A DNA stretch of 28,002 nucleotides from Bradyrhizobium sp. (GTDB lineage Bacteria > Pseudomonadota > Alphaproteobacteria > Rhizobiales > Xanthobacteraceae). The notes under the pieces were generated by a model. The model searched no databases and had not been told where the DNA came from. It saw only the letters and a list, made by a program, of their open reading frames with translations. Where the stretch lies: assembly GCA_019243075.1 (NCBI GenBank), contig JAFAUV010000226.1, positions 1 to 28,002 on the forward strand, written 5' to 3'. The translations under genes and the position numbers were made by a program. This document shows positions 17,719 to 25,700 of the stretch, piece after piece (the stretch's first letter is position 1; the number at the start of each line of letters is the position of its first letter).

Positions 17719-18804
17719 ATGATTGCCGGCAAGACGAGTTTCGATTGCGGCCGCGTCGAAAGCGCGCCCCCTTACCCCGTCTTTCGCGGGGCGAGGGGCT
17801 ATCTCCAGGAGCGCGGTGCGCGGACGGCCCTTCCCACCCGCGCTTCGCGCGGCGGCCGCTCCCCGCGGGCGGGCGACGAGCGCGCCGTTGCCTTCTTCAC
17901 CTCAATTGCAGCGAGTACGATAGCAACGATCCTGCTTGCGCTGTTCCTGTGCCGGGCACAGCCGGCGCTGGCCGAGGTCGCCGTGCCGCAGCTCGCCGGC
18001 CGCGTCGTCGACCAGACCAACACACTGACTGCCGGCGACATCGATGCACTGAACCAGCGGATTCGCAGCTTCGAACAGCGCAAGGGCAGCCAGATCGCGA
18101 TCCTGATCGTGCCCACGACGCAGCCGGAAACCATCGAGCAATATTCGATCCGCGTCGCGGAAGGCTGGAAGATCGGTCGCAGGAAGATCGATGACGGCGC
18201 GCTGCTCGTCATCGCCAAGAACGACCACAAGCTGCGCATCGAGGTCGGCTACGGCCTCGAAGGCGCGTTGACCGACGTCACGGCGCGGCGGATCATCGAT
18301 GAGGTGATCGCGCCGCGCTTCAAGCAGGGCGACTTTGCCGGCGGCATCAGCGCCGGCCTGACGCGCATGATCGGCGTCATCGATGGCGAGCCGCTGCCTG
18401 CGCCGAAGCCCGAAGCGTCGCACGGGCAGGATGTCGACTTGAACGACCTGGCGTCGTTCTGGCCCTTCATTCTGGTTGGCGGCCTCATGATCGGCGGCTT
18501 CATGCGTGCGGTATTCGGCCGCTTGCTGGGTGCCGCGGTGGCTGGCGGCGTTTTCGCCGTGATAGGCTCGCTCGTCGCAGGGTCGCTGGCCGCAGGCCTG
18601 GTGATGGGAGGTGTGGCGTTCCTGCTCGTCCTCATCGTCGGCGGGACTGCATCGCTGGGCCTGAGCCCCCGCGGTTATGGTGGCTCTTTTTCCGGCGGTT
18701 GGTCCGGCGGAGGCGGCTGGAGCGGCGGCTCGCGTTCGAGCGACAGCGATGGCGGCGGCGGGGGCGGCAGTTTTGGCGGGGGCGGCGCCTCGGGGAGCTG
18801 GTGA
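17719..18804 (+). CDS. TPM-domain (YgcG-like) membrane protein
   Basis: The 361-residue product has a signal sequence at about residues 56-85 (core IATILLALFL, cleavage near ALA-E), a TPM/Psb32-like domain at about 91-215 (GRVVDQTNTLT, IAILIVPTTQPETIEQ, GYGLEGALTD), two hydrophobic segments (about 248-310), and a Gly/Ser-rich tail ending GGGGASGSW, as in YgcG proteins. The family is linked to membrane quality control and, in some members, phosphatase activity. It is abutted to lemA (TGA then ATG). Odd point: about 40 residues between the ATG and the signal core are encoded by a palindrome-rich GC block, and no ATG, GTG or TTG lies in frame downstream of that block before the core. Confidence 0.88.
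   Translation: MIAGKTSFDCGRVESAPPYPVFRGARGYLQERGARTALPTRASRGGRSPRAGDERAVAFFTSIAASTIATILLALFLCRAQPALAEVAVPQLAGRVVDQTNTLTAGDIDALNQRIRSFEQRKGSQIAILIVPTTQPETIEQYSIRVAEGWKIGRRKIDDGALLVIAKNDHKLRIEVGYGLEGALTDVTARRIIDEVIAPRFKQGDFAGGISAGLTRMIGVIDGEPLPAPKPEASHGQDVDLNDLASFWPFILVGGLMIGGFMRAVFGRLLGAAVAGGVFAVIGSLVAGSLAAGLVMGGVAFLLVLIVGGTASLGLSPRGYGGSFSGGWSGGGGWSGGSRSSDSDGGGGGGSFGGGGASGSW
17765..17880. repeat. Palindrome-rich GC block inside the 5' end of the TPM gene
   Basis: An imperfect 12-bp stem CCCCTTACCCCG (17768-17779) with CGGGGCGAGGGG (17787-17798), 10 of 12 pairs, is followed by CCGCGC-TTC-GCGCGG near 17838-17852. The encoded residues are Arg/Pro/Gly-rich and unlike a signal n-region. This resembles an inserted intergenic palindrome that kept the frame. 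The ends are approximate. Confidence 0.5.
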
Positions 18805-18807
18805 GGC

Positions 18808-19302
18808 ATGGGGATCGGGCGCATTGCAAGGCATCTTCTCGATCACCGTTGGCGGGTGCGGCGGAGCTTTCCGCCCAATGTGCTGGCGAATATCGAAGCG
18901 GCGATCAAGGCAGGCGAAACCACGCATTCGGGCCAGGTCCGCTTCGTGGTGGAGGGTGCGCTCGATGGCGCGCCGCTGCTCCACGATCAGCCGGCGCGCT
19001 GGCGCGCGCTCGATGTCTTTTCGCATTTGCGCATCTGGGACACCGCGCATAACAACGGCGTCCTGGTCTATCTCCTGCTCGCCGACCGCAAGGTCGAGAT
19101 CATCGCCGACCGCGGCATCGACGCCAGGGTCGGGGCCGAGGGTTGGCAGAACATCTGCCGCGACATGGAAGCCGATTTCAGGCACGGCTGCTTCGAGGCC
19201 GGCGTGATCAAGGGAATTGAGGCAGTCTCGGGCGAGCTGGCGAAACATTTCCCGCCCGGCCGCCCGCGCAACGAGCTGCCCGACGCCCCGGTGGTGCTGT
19301 AG
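18808..19302 (+). CDS. Second TPM-domain protein, short form
   Basis: The 164-residue product is a stand-alone TPM-like domain without a signal peptide. Family features are VRFVVEGALDG, HNNGVLVYLLLADRKVEIIADRGI (written here as HNNGVLVYLLLA and DRKVEIIADRGI), and a helical end (FEAGVIKGIEAVSGELAKHF). Its N-terminus is short and basic (RHLLDHRWRVRRSF). It starts three bases after the stop of the first TPM gene, so it is the third gene of the lemA operon. Proteins of this shape are usual partners of LemA and YgcG in alphaproteobacteria. It probably stays in the cytoplasm or is membrane-associated; that is inferred from the lack of a signal. Confidence 0.85.
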   Translation: MGIGRIARHLLDHRWRVRRSFPPNVLANIEAAIKAGETTHSGQVRFVVEGALDGAPLLHDQPARWRALDVFSHLRIWDTAHNNGVLVYLLLADRKVEIIADRGIDARVGAEGWQNICRDMEADFRHGCFEAGVIKGIEAVSGELAKHFPPGRPRNELPDAPVVL

Positions 19303-19432
19303 CCACGCAACGAAGGCCGACACGCGGCAACAATCTCTTGACGACAGCGCCGTTCTTTCCACCGCTGCGCCGGGACTGTCCGAGGGCGCGCCAGCGGACG
19401 GCCTGCCGGATCGGCCGGCGGTGATGTAGTCT

Positions 19433-19446
19433 TTGTTCCGGAACAA
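19433..19446. promoter_or_regulatory. Perfect 14-bp palindrome, candidate operator
   Basis: TTGTTCCGGAACAA is its own reverse complement, and lies 26 bases before the methyltransferase start codon. Length and position suit a binding site for a dimeric regulator. No regulator is encoded nearby, so its identity is open. Confidence 0.45.
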
Positions 19447-19472
19447 CCCGCCTCCGTGGACCTTTTCTTGCC

Positions 19473-20045
19473 ATGACGATCTTTCAGAAGATCATCCCGG
19501 CACTTTGGCTTGTCTTCATCGTCTATTGGGGAGTCTCGGCGCTCGGCGCCAAGCGCAGCCTGGGGACGAGCGCCTGGTGGAAGCAAAGCCTTGTGCGCGG
19601 TGGCATTGTCGTTCTGGTGCTTGCCGTATTTCATGTCGCCGGCGCAGGCCGCGCGTTGCGCGCCGTGCTCGCCTATCAGGCGCACAGCATCCTCCTCGGC
19701 GCGATCGGCACGACCTTGGTCCTGCTGGGCATCGGCCTTGCCATTTTCGCCCGCGTCTATCTCGGCCGCAATTGGGGCATGCCGATGTCGCGGAAAGAAC
19801 AGCCGGAGCTGGTCACCGGCGGGCCCTATGCATTTGTCCGCCATCCGATCTACACCGGGATCATTCTCGCCATGCTGGGCTCTGCGATCGGCGAGAACCC
19901 GATCTGGGCGCCGATGCTCATTCTGTTCGCTCCCTATTTTGTCTACAGCGCTCGGCGCGAGGAGGAATTGATGTGCGAGCAGTTTCCCCGACAGTATCCC
20001 GACTACATGCGGCGCACGAAAATGATCTTGCCGTTCCTCCTGTGA
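19473..20045 (+). CDS. Isoprenylcysteine carboxyl methyltransferase (ICMT)-like membrane protein
   Basis: The 190-residue protein has four or five membrane helices and the ICMT/PEMT-type cofactor region GGPYAFVRHPIYTG (about residues 115-128), then a C-terminal REEELMCEQFPRQYPDYMRRT block. Family enzymes transfer a methyl group from S-adenosylmethionine to membrane substrates; most bacterial members have no known substrate. It stands alone, with 170 bases after the TPM operon, and may be controlled through the palindrome upstream. No clear ribosome site precedes the ATG. Confidence 0.9.
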   Translation: MTIFQKIIPALWLVFIVYWGVSALGAKRSLGTSAWWKQSLVRGGIVVLVLAVFHVAGAGRALRAVLAYQAHSILLGAIGTTLVLLGIGLAIFARVYLGRNWGMPMSRKEQPELVTGGPYAFVRHPIYTGIILAMLGSAIGENPIWAPMLILFAPYFVYSARREEELMCEQFPRQYPDYMRRTKMILPFLL

Positions 20046-20116
20046 ACGCCGCAAATCCGGGGGCGACCTTCGCGCTTCGAGCTGCGGCGGACAAGTCGGC
20101 GGCAATGACGCGCCAG

Positions 20117-20926
20117 CTAATCGTCCAGTTTGTTGAGGTCGCGCACCGACTGCATGATCGGCTCGAAATTGGAGCGGGCGTCGAGCGCGTCGAAGAGCTG
20201 CGCAGTGTCGGCGAGCAGTCCGTGCGAGCGCTGGATTGCGATCCGCACGTCCTCCTGCGGCGTGTCGGAAAGGCGGCCGTGGCCCGACAACAAGATCTTC
20301 GAGTTGAGGCCCTTCAGCTTCTCCAGCGACTGGATGTAGTCGGCGATCGAGCCCGAGCCGAACACGCCGCCCATCACGCCGCCAGGCATCAACGTATCGG
20401 CGGCAAAGAGCAGGCCCTTCTCGGCGTCGAACAGCGTGATGCAGGCCGAGGTGTGCCCGGGCGTGTAGAACACGTCGAGGCGGAAGTTGCCGAGGTCGAT
20501 CACGTTGCCTTCTTCGAGCCAGATGTCGATGTTGATCGGCACGTTCGGCTCGTTGAACATCTTGCGCAGCATGGAGAAGTCGTCACGCAGCATGATCTTG
20601 TTGGCGGCAAGCCGGTGCGCGGCGATGTAGGTGCGGCCCTCGAAATGATAGGCCGCGCCGATATGGTCCAGATGCTCGTGCGAGAGTACGACCATGTCGA
20701 TCATCTCGGGCGTGACGCCGACATGCTTCAGGCAGGTGAGGAGATGCGGATAATTGCTCGAGAGGCCGACGTCGATCATGATCGTGCGCCTGGAGCCTTT
20801 CACGAGATAAGCGTTCGCCGCGCGGTTCTTGAACCGGACCTGGTAGACGTCGGGCGCCGCCTGGATCAGGGTGCAGACCTCGATTTCGAGCAGGGTCTTG
20901 AAAGGCGAGGGGCGGCGGTCGCTCAT
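20117..20926 (-). CDS. MBL-fold metallo-hydrolase
   Basis: The 269-residue protein has the metallo-beta-lactamase fold. The zinc motif HXHXDH is present as SHEHLDH, and further metal ligands are likely in YTPGHTSAC, AADTLMPG and LLSGHGRL. Such enzymes hydrolyse thioesters, lactones, phosphodiesters or other bonds; the substrate here is unknown. Its start codon overlaps the stop of the cyclic-nucleotide-binding gene by 4 nt (ATGA, 20923-20926), so the two are translated together and probably function together. No signal peptide is seen, so it is cytoplasmic. Confidence 0.92.
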   Translation of the reverse strand: MSDRRPSPFKTLLEIEVCTLIQAAPDVYQVRFKNRAANAYLVKGSRRTIMIDVGLSSNYPHLLTCLKHVGVTPEMIDMVVLSHEHLDHIGAAYHFEGRTYIAAHRLAANKIMLRDDFSMLRKMFNEPNVPINIDIWLEEGNVIDLGNFRLDVFYTPGHTSACITLFDAEKGLLFAADTLMPGGVMGGVFGSGSIADYIQSLEKLKGLNSKILLSGHGRLSDTPQEDVRIAIQRSHGLLADTAQLFDALDARSNFEPIMQSVRDLNKLDD

Positions 20927-21330
20927 AGGTTCGCTGCCGCCTTGAAGGTGCGATCGTTCGAGGCCCGCAAGCGCTTGCTCAGCGCGTCCATGATCATCAG
21001 CGCGAAGGCCGGCTGCTGGCTCACGAGATAGACGAAGCGGGCGTGGTTGATCCGCATCACCCGGGTGCCGGACGAAGCCGCGATCGCGGTGGCGGAGCGC
21101 GAGGAGCCGTCAATCACGGCCATCTCGCCGAAGAACTCGCCCTTGCCAAGCGCAACGATGACGGTCTTGTTGCCGCCATTGACTTTGGCGATCTCGACCT
21201 GACCGTCCAGCACGACAAAGAGCTCGCGCCCCGTCGAGCCTTCCTCGAAGATGACGTCGCCGACGCCATACTCGTTGATGCACTTCTCGATCGCCATGGC
21301 GGCCCTGCCTTCCGGCTGGTGGGCCTTCAT
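20923..21330 (-). CDS. Cyclic nucleotide-binding domain protein (CRP-like sensor, no DNA-binding domain)
   Basis: The 135-residue product is a single cNMP-binding domain. The phosphate-binding cassette is GKGEFFGEMAVIDGSSRSATA, cited as GEFFGEMAVIDG followed by SSRSATA; it has the conserved GE and the RSA(T/S) arginine that contacts the cyclic phosphate. The earlier strands read VGDVIFEEGSTGRELFVVLDG. No helix-turn-helix follows, so it is not a CRP-type transcription factor. ATG 21330 is the longest start; ATG 21297 (MAIEKCINEYG) has a better ribosome site (AGGG) and may be the true one. It is coupled to the MBL-fold hydrolase, which suggests that a cyclic nucleotide controls that enzyme. Confidence 0.9.
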   Translation of the reverse strand: MKAHQPEGRAAMAIEKCINEYGVGDVIFEEGSTGRELFVVLDGQVEIAKVNGGNKTVIVALGKGEFFGEMAVIDGSSRSATAIAASSGTRVMRINHARFVYLVSQQPAFALMIMDALSKRLRASNDRTFKAAANL

Positions 21331-21564
21331 GTTAATCGGGAAATGCCGACGCGCAAACGACGGTTAAGCACCGTTAACCCTTTTGCCGCAGGGCAGCATG
21401 GAGCCGCCGTTCGGCCTGCCACGCCCGTGCCCCGAACCCGACCCAAATCCGCCCCGCAAAAGTTCCTAAAATTTCGGTAAGGGCGGCGGCATGGGCCGGG
21501 CCGGTAACGAATTGGCAAGCAATGAAAGTTACCAAATGGTCAACCTATCTTGGAGACTTGTAAC

Positions 21565-22626
21565 GTGAGCGAACAACAGGCCGAAGCAACCCATGGCGAG
21601 CCCGGTTCCGTCAGCGCCGGTTCGACCATTTCCTCTTCCTCCGAGATGCCGAGCGAGGCGGCAGCCGCGGCCGATCTGGCCGTCAGCGTGCTCCAAGCGC
21701 CCGCGGTTGCGCCGGATCATGAGGCGCCGCCCAAGGAGGAGGTGAAGCATGATGCCGAGGTCGAAGCGCCGCGCATCGAAGTTCCGAAGCAGGACGCGCC
21801 GCGCGGCACCGGCAAGGTGCTGATCATGGCCCCCGGCGATCGCTCCTGGCGCGATCACAATGCCGATGTGAACGTCGAAACCGAGGGGCCCTCCAGCGCC
21901 GCGCCCGAGAGTGGCGTCAAGACCAACCCTGAGAGCAAGCGCAGCTTCCCGGCGATGGCCGCGATGCTGGCGCTGGCAACGATCGCAGGCGCCATCGGCG
22001 GCGCGCTGGCCACCACGGGGCTGCCCCATGTCGCCGACGCTGCCGCGACCACGCCCGGCAGCAGCGCGCTGGAAGCGTCCATCGCGCGGATCGATTCCGA
22101 CGTGCTGGCGCTCAAGGCCGGCCTCGATCACACCACCAAGACCAGCCTGAGCCAGTTCACCAAGACCAGCGATCGCCTCGACAGAATCGAGAAGGCGCAA
22201 GCGGAGCCTAACGCAAAACTCGCCAAGCTCACCGAGGCCGTGGACAAGCTCCGCGCCGAGCCGCACTCCGGTCCCGTGCCGGCGCAAGTCGCGGCTGTGC
22301 CGGCCCAAGTCGCGGCCGTGCCGGCCGCCGCATCAAAGGAAGTCACGGGCTCGGTGACGCCGCCCCCGGTACCTGTTGCCGCGCCGGCGCAGGCGGCCGC
22401 CGCACCCGCGGCCCCGCCCAAGCCCGAAGTCGCTCGGCTCCCCACCGTCGACGGCTGGGCGCTCGCCGATGTCGGCTATGGCGGCGCGCTGATCGAGAAC
22501 CGCCGCGGAACCTTCGAAGTCTATGCCGGCGATGTCGTTCCCGGCCTCGGCCGCATCGATGCGATTCGCAAACAGGACGGCCGCTGGGTGGTCGTCACCA
22601 GCAAGGGCCTGATCGTCCCGCGTTAA
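21565..22626 (+). CDS. Membrane-anchored Ala/Pro-rich protein of unknown function
   Basis: The 353-residue product has an acidic cytoplasmic N-terminal region (about 130 residues), one membrane helix (AAMLALATIAGAIGGALA), a predicted coiled coil (about 170-235, with TSLSQFTKTSDRLDRIEKAQ), an Ala/Pro/Val linker with the repeat PAQVAAV twice, and a conserved C-terminal module (VDGWALADVGYGGALIENR, then GTFEVYAGDVVPGLGRI and GRWVVVTSKGLIV). The last part looks like a small beta domain. I recall similar proteins as common in Bradyrhizobium and without assigned function. GTG 21565 has a GGAG site at 21552-21555. A terminator follows. The layout suggests a periplasmic scaffold anchored in the inner membrane; this is inference. 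Confidence 0.75.
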   Translation: MSEQQAEATHGEPGSVSAGSTISSSSEMPSEAAAAADLAVSVLQAPAVAPDHEAPPKEEVKHDAEVEAPRIEVPKQDAPRGTGKVLIMAPGDRSWRDHNADVNVETEGPSSAAPESGVKTNPESKRSFPAMAAMLALATIAGAIGGALATTGLPHVADAAATTPGSSALEASIARIDSDVLALKAGLDHTTKTSLSQFTKTSDRLDRIEKAQAEPNAKLAKLTEAVDKLRAEPHSGPVPAQVAAVPAQVAAVPAAASKEVTGSVTPPPVPVAAPAQAAAAPAAPPKPEVARLPTVDGWALADVGYGGALIENRRGTFEVYAGDVVPGLGRIDAIRKQDGRWVVVTSKGLIVPR

Positions 22627-22652
22627 GGCGCGTTTCTGCTCGACAACGCAAG

Positions 22653-22680
22653 GCGCTTCACCGCGGCGTGAAGCGCTTTT
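22653..22680 (+). terminator. Rho-independent terminator
   Basis: A perfect 9-bp stem GCGCTTCAC (22653-22661) with GTGAAGCGC (22668-22676) is followed by TTTT, 27 bases after the preceding stop codon. Confidence 0.8.
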
Positions 22681-22718
22681 CGCTTGAATAGACACAATCG
22701 CGCGGTGTTACTGCGGGC

Positions 22719-24263
22719 ATGAGCCTCGCCGCCCGACTGTCCGCGATCCTGCTGGCTTTTTGTTGCGCATTTTCCGCGCGCGGCGCTGACCACGCGCCAC
22801 TGGAGCGCGGCACCGCGATCATCGATCCCCTGGCGTTGCGCGTGCTCGATCATGGCCGCTTCGGCCTGAGGCGGATCCTGTCGCCTGGGTCGGCCGATAT
22901 GCCGCTCACCAGTGCGCAACTATTTGCGCTTGCCTCGATGGCGCCGGTGAAGAAAGCCCTCGATGACGATTTCGAGCGCTACGTTGCCAAACACAAAGCA
23001 GAGCTAGGCGCAGACTTCGCCTTCCAGCTCTTCGACCGCGCCCAGCTTTATTCACCCGACACGCGCTTTGTGCTGTCCGGCATCGTCAACCGCATGGACC
23101 GCGCCTATGTGCCCGGCGAGGAATGCGGGGAGATCAGGCTGATCTATCGCCTGACCCCGATCGATGCGAATACGGTCGGCGAGGCCGCGGCGACGCAGCG
23201 GCTGCCGATGACGCTGAACGTGGTGCTGAAAGCGAGGGGCGCCGCGCCCTCCGACCGCAGGGGCCTCACCACCGCCTGCGCCGAGATCGCAAAGCGCTGG
23301 CTGGCCGCCGGCAGCCTGACCGCAACCGGAGCGGAGCTTGCGGAGCAACTGGCGGCGCCCGGCGGCGCGCTCGATCTGATCGCGCGGGAAAATATCGACC
23401 GCCTCGAAACCAACCTCCAGATCGCGCATGCGCCGAAGTCGCCGACGCACGATTTCCGCACCGATTATCTGATGAAGGTGTTCGACTATGACCCGAGGTC
23501 GGCAACCTTCGTCGAGGCGCCGCTCGAAAACCAGATCGATCGCGACCGGCTTCTGAGTGATGCGAGCCTTGCGCGCGACTTCAAGACATGGCTGCTCGAT
23601 CCCGTCCATCTCGCCGAGCTCGATCGCGGCACGCTGCTGATCCCGGAGCGTTTTCTGCTGAAGCGGGCGATCGCATCGACCCCGGCCGGATTTGCGCCAT
23701 CGGACCTGCAGCCGGCTTTTGGCCTGGTGGAAGGCGAGGGCGGCACGAAACATCCGCTTTTCAGCGCCAGTGACGTCGCGCTCGCCTTGGCAAAGGCCGC
23801 GGCACTCGATGTGGATTTGCAGAACATCCGCTCGGTCGGCGGCTTTGAGCGCCGGCTCAATGATGTGAGCTGTTCTGGTTGCCACCAAAGCCGCGGCATC
23901 GGCGGCTTCCATTTCCCCGGCGTCGACTGGATGGCGGCCAAGCCGTCCAACTCTACGGTCGTGCCGGGCTCGCCGCATTTCTTCGGCGACCAGGTGCGCC
24001 GCCGCGACATCGTCACCGCGTTCGCCGAGGGCAGAGAGCCGGATTTCTCGCGCGGCTTTGCCAGCCGTCCGCAATTGCGCGGCAGCGCGGAGCTCGCCGG
24101 CACCGAATATGAGGACGGCTGGGGCGCGCATTGCTATCTGCGACACGGCAAAGCTGGCGCTGACGACAGGAGCTTTCAAGGCTGGACCTGCGCCGAAGGG
24201 CTCACCTGTCATACTGCCGGCGACAGCACGCGGATGGGCATGTGCTTTGTGAAAACGCGTTGA
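22719..24263 (+). CDS. Large secreted protein with one CXXCH haem motif, unknown function
   Basis: The 514-residue product begins with a signal peptide (MSLAARLSAILLAFCC, cleaved near ARG-AD). Around nucleotide 23870 it has CSGCHQ, the covalent haem c attachment site CXXCH, in the context VSCSGCHQSRGIGGFHFPG. A single haem in a large, otherwise non-cytochrome protein suggests a redox or peroxidase-like envelope enzyme. The tail has further cysteines (GAHCYLRHG, WTCAEGLTCHT, MGMCFVKTR), probably in disulfides. No other family was recognised. The ATG has no strong ribosome site. The gene stands alone, after a terminator. Confidence 0.75.
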   Translation: MSLAARLSAILLAFCCAFSARGADHAPLERGTAIIDPLALRVLDHGRFGLRRILSPGSADMPLTSAQLFALASMAPVKKALDDDFERYVAKHKAELGADFAFQLFDRAQLYSPDTRFVLSGIVNRMDRAYVPGEECGEIRLIYRLTPIDANTVGEAAATQRLPMTLNVVLKARGAAPSDRRGLTTACAEIAKRWLAAGSLTATGAELAEQLAAPGGALDLIARENIDRLETNLQIAHAPKSPTHDFRTDYLMKVFDYDPRSATFVEAPLENQIDRDRLLSDASLARDFKTWLLDPVHLAELDRGTLLIPERFLLKRAIASTPAGFAPSDLQPAFGLVEGEGGTKHPLFSASDVALALAKAAALDVDLQNIRSVGGFERRLNDVSCSGCHQSRGIGGFHFPGVDWMAAKPSNSTVVPGSPHFFGDQVRRRDIVTAFAEGREPDFSRGFASRPQLRGSAELAGTEYEDGWGAHCYLRHGKAGADDRSFQGWTCAEGLTCHTAGDSTRMGMCFVKTR

Positions 24264-24337
24264 ATTCGCTGTTTCCGCGAGATTGACAGCAGGCGTACTG
24301 ATACTGTTTCATTCTGCAAGTTTTCAGGGATGGAAAC

Positions 24338-25573
24338 ATGGACGATGTCATTATCGTCGGCGCCGGCATCGGCGGCCTGACGCTGGGACTGGCGCTGCAT
24401 CGCACGAACATCCCCTGCCGCATTTTCGAGTCGGTGCCCGAGATCCGCGCCGTCGGCGTCGGCATCAACCTGTTGCCGCATGCAGCCCGGGAATTGGCCG
24501 CGCTTGGCCTGGAAGCGGCGCTGGCGAAAGTCGCGATCCAGACCACGGACGCGACCTTCTTCAACCGATTCGGGCAGTTGATTTATCAGGAGCCGCTCGG
24601 CCGCGCCGCCGGCTATGACCATCCGCAATTCTCCATCCATCGCGGCGACCTGCAGATGGTGCTGCTCGACGCATTCCGCTCGCGCGCCGGCCACGACCGC
24701 ATCGTCACCGGCCGGCATTGCCTCGGGGTCGAACAGGACGAGGCCGGCGTCACCGTCACCTTTTCGGACGGCGCCGGCGGCGCCAACCGCTTCGACGTGC
24801 GGGGCCGTGTGGCGGTCGCCTGCGACGGCATCAATTCGGCGGTTCGCAGGCAATTCTATCCCGACGAAGGCGAGCCGCGCTATTCCGGCGTCAACATGTG
24901 GCGCGGCGTGACGCGCTGGAAACCGATGCTGTCCGGCGCGAGCATGGTGCGCGCCGGCTGGCTGTCGCATGGCAAGATGGTGATCTATCCGATCCGAGCG
25001 GCGGATAGCGCCGGATTGCAGCTCATCAACTGGGTCGCCGAGATCGAGACGCCGAACTACCGCCGGCGCGACTGGAATCGCGCCGGCTCGCTCGACGATT
25101 TCATCGGCCCCTTCTCGGACTGGCATTTCGACTGGTGCGATGTGCCCGCTTTGATCCGCGCCGCCGACAGCGTGCTGGAGTTTCCGATGGTCGACCAGGA
25201 ACCGCTGTCGCGCTGGAGCTTCGGCCGGGTGACCCTGCTCGGTGATGCCGCGCATCCGATGGTGCCGCGCGGCTCCAACGGCGCGGGCCAGGCGATACTC
25301 GATGCGCGGGCGCTGACCGCCGCACTGCTCGAATACGCCGATCCGGCCGCGGCGCTGTCGGCTTACGAACAACAGCGGCTGGAAGCGACCACACGCATCG
25401 TGCTGACCAACCGCACCAACCCGCCGGATGCGATTCTGCGCGAAGTGTTCGAGCGCACGCAAGACACCCCATTCAAGGCGATCGAGGAGGTCATTAGCCG
25501 CGAGGAGCTGGTCGCCCTGTCCGACAGCTACAAGCGGGTCGCCGGTTATTCGAAGGATGCCTTGCGCCGCTAG
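24338..25573 (+). CDS. FAD-dependent monooxygenase, PhzS / salicylate-hydroxylase type
   Basis: The 411-residue protein is a group A flavoprotein monooxygenase, which uses NAD(P)H and O2 to hydroxylate aromatic rings, sometimes with decarboxylation. Motifs: the dinucleotide-binding VGAGIGGLTLGLALH at the N-terminus, the DG motif in VACDGINSAVR, and the GD motif in VTLLGDAAHPMVPRGSNGA. The blocks GVGINLLPHAARELAALGL, FSIHRGDLQM, MWRGVTRW and EFPMVDQEPL resemble phenazine hydroxylase PhzS more than classic p-hydroxybenzoate hydroxylase. There is no phenazine operon here, so the substrate is another aromatic compound. The aromatic-acid-type transporter 128 bases downstream supports a catabolic role; a palindromic repeat separates them. 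Confidence 0.92.
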   Translation: MDDVIIVGAGIGGLTLGLALHRTNIPCRIFESVPEIRAVGVGINLLPHAARELAALGLEAALAKVAIQTTDATFFNRFGQLIYQEPLGRAAGYDHPQFSIHRGDLQMVLLDAFRSRAGHDRIVTGRHCLGVEQDEAGVTVTFSDGAGGANRFDVRGRVAVACDGINSAVRRQFYPDEGEPRYSGVNMWRGVTRWKPMLSGASMVRAGWLSHGKMVIYPIRAADSAGLQLINWVAEIETPNYRRRDWNRAGSLDDFIGPFSDWHFDWCDVPALIRAADSVLEFPMVDQEPLSRWSFGRVTLLGDAAHPMVPRGSNGAGQAILDARALTAALLEYADPAAALSAYEQQRLEATTRIVLTNRTNPPDAILREVFERTQDTPFKAIEEVISREELVALSDSYKRVAGYSKDALRR

Positions 25574-25590
25574 CGGGTCGCGCTAGGCTG

Positions 25591-25637
25591 GAGCCTGATC
25601 CGGAAAACCGTGCAGCGGTTTTCCGAACCGGCGATGC
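25591..25637. repeat. Palindromic intergenic repeat, copy 2
   Basis: The inner 10-bp stem CGGAAAACCG (25601-25610) with CGGTTTTCCG (25616-25625) is perfect around the loop TGCAG, which also occurs in copy 1 at 772-820. The outer arms (GAGCCTGATC and GATGCTC) have diverged. It lies between the monooxygenase and MFS genes, so it may weaken or end transcription between them. Confidence 0.8.
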
Positions 25638-25700
25638 TCGACCAAAAATCCGAAAACGGCAGCGGTGGGCAAGAACCGCGCTTTCACAGGGAAGGGACTT

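Noticed and set aside
17902..19446. Minus-strand open frame of 514 codons under the TPM genes
   Set aside because: Antisense to the TPM domains, with low-complexity Ala/Arg/Asp sequence and no recognisable motif.
21360..21379. TTAA-N6-TTAA within an inverted repeat, resembling a CtrA site
   Set aside because: The CtrA consensus has a 7-base spacer and here it is 6; the site lies between divergent genes without other support, so it is only a weak operator candidate.
24283..24288. TTGACA as a -35 element before the FAD monooxygenase
   Set aside because: No TATAAT-like -10 sequence occurs at 16-18 bases; the best match is only 13 bases away.
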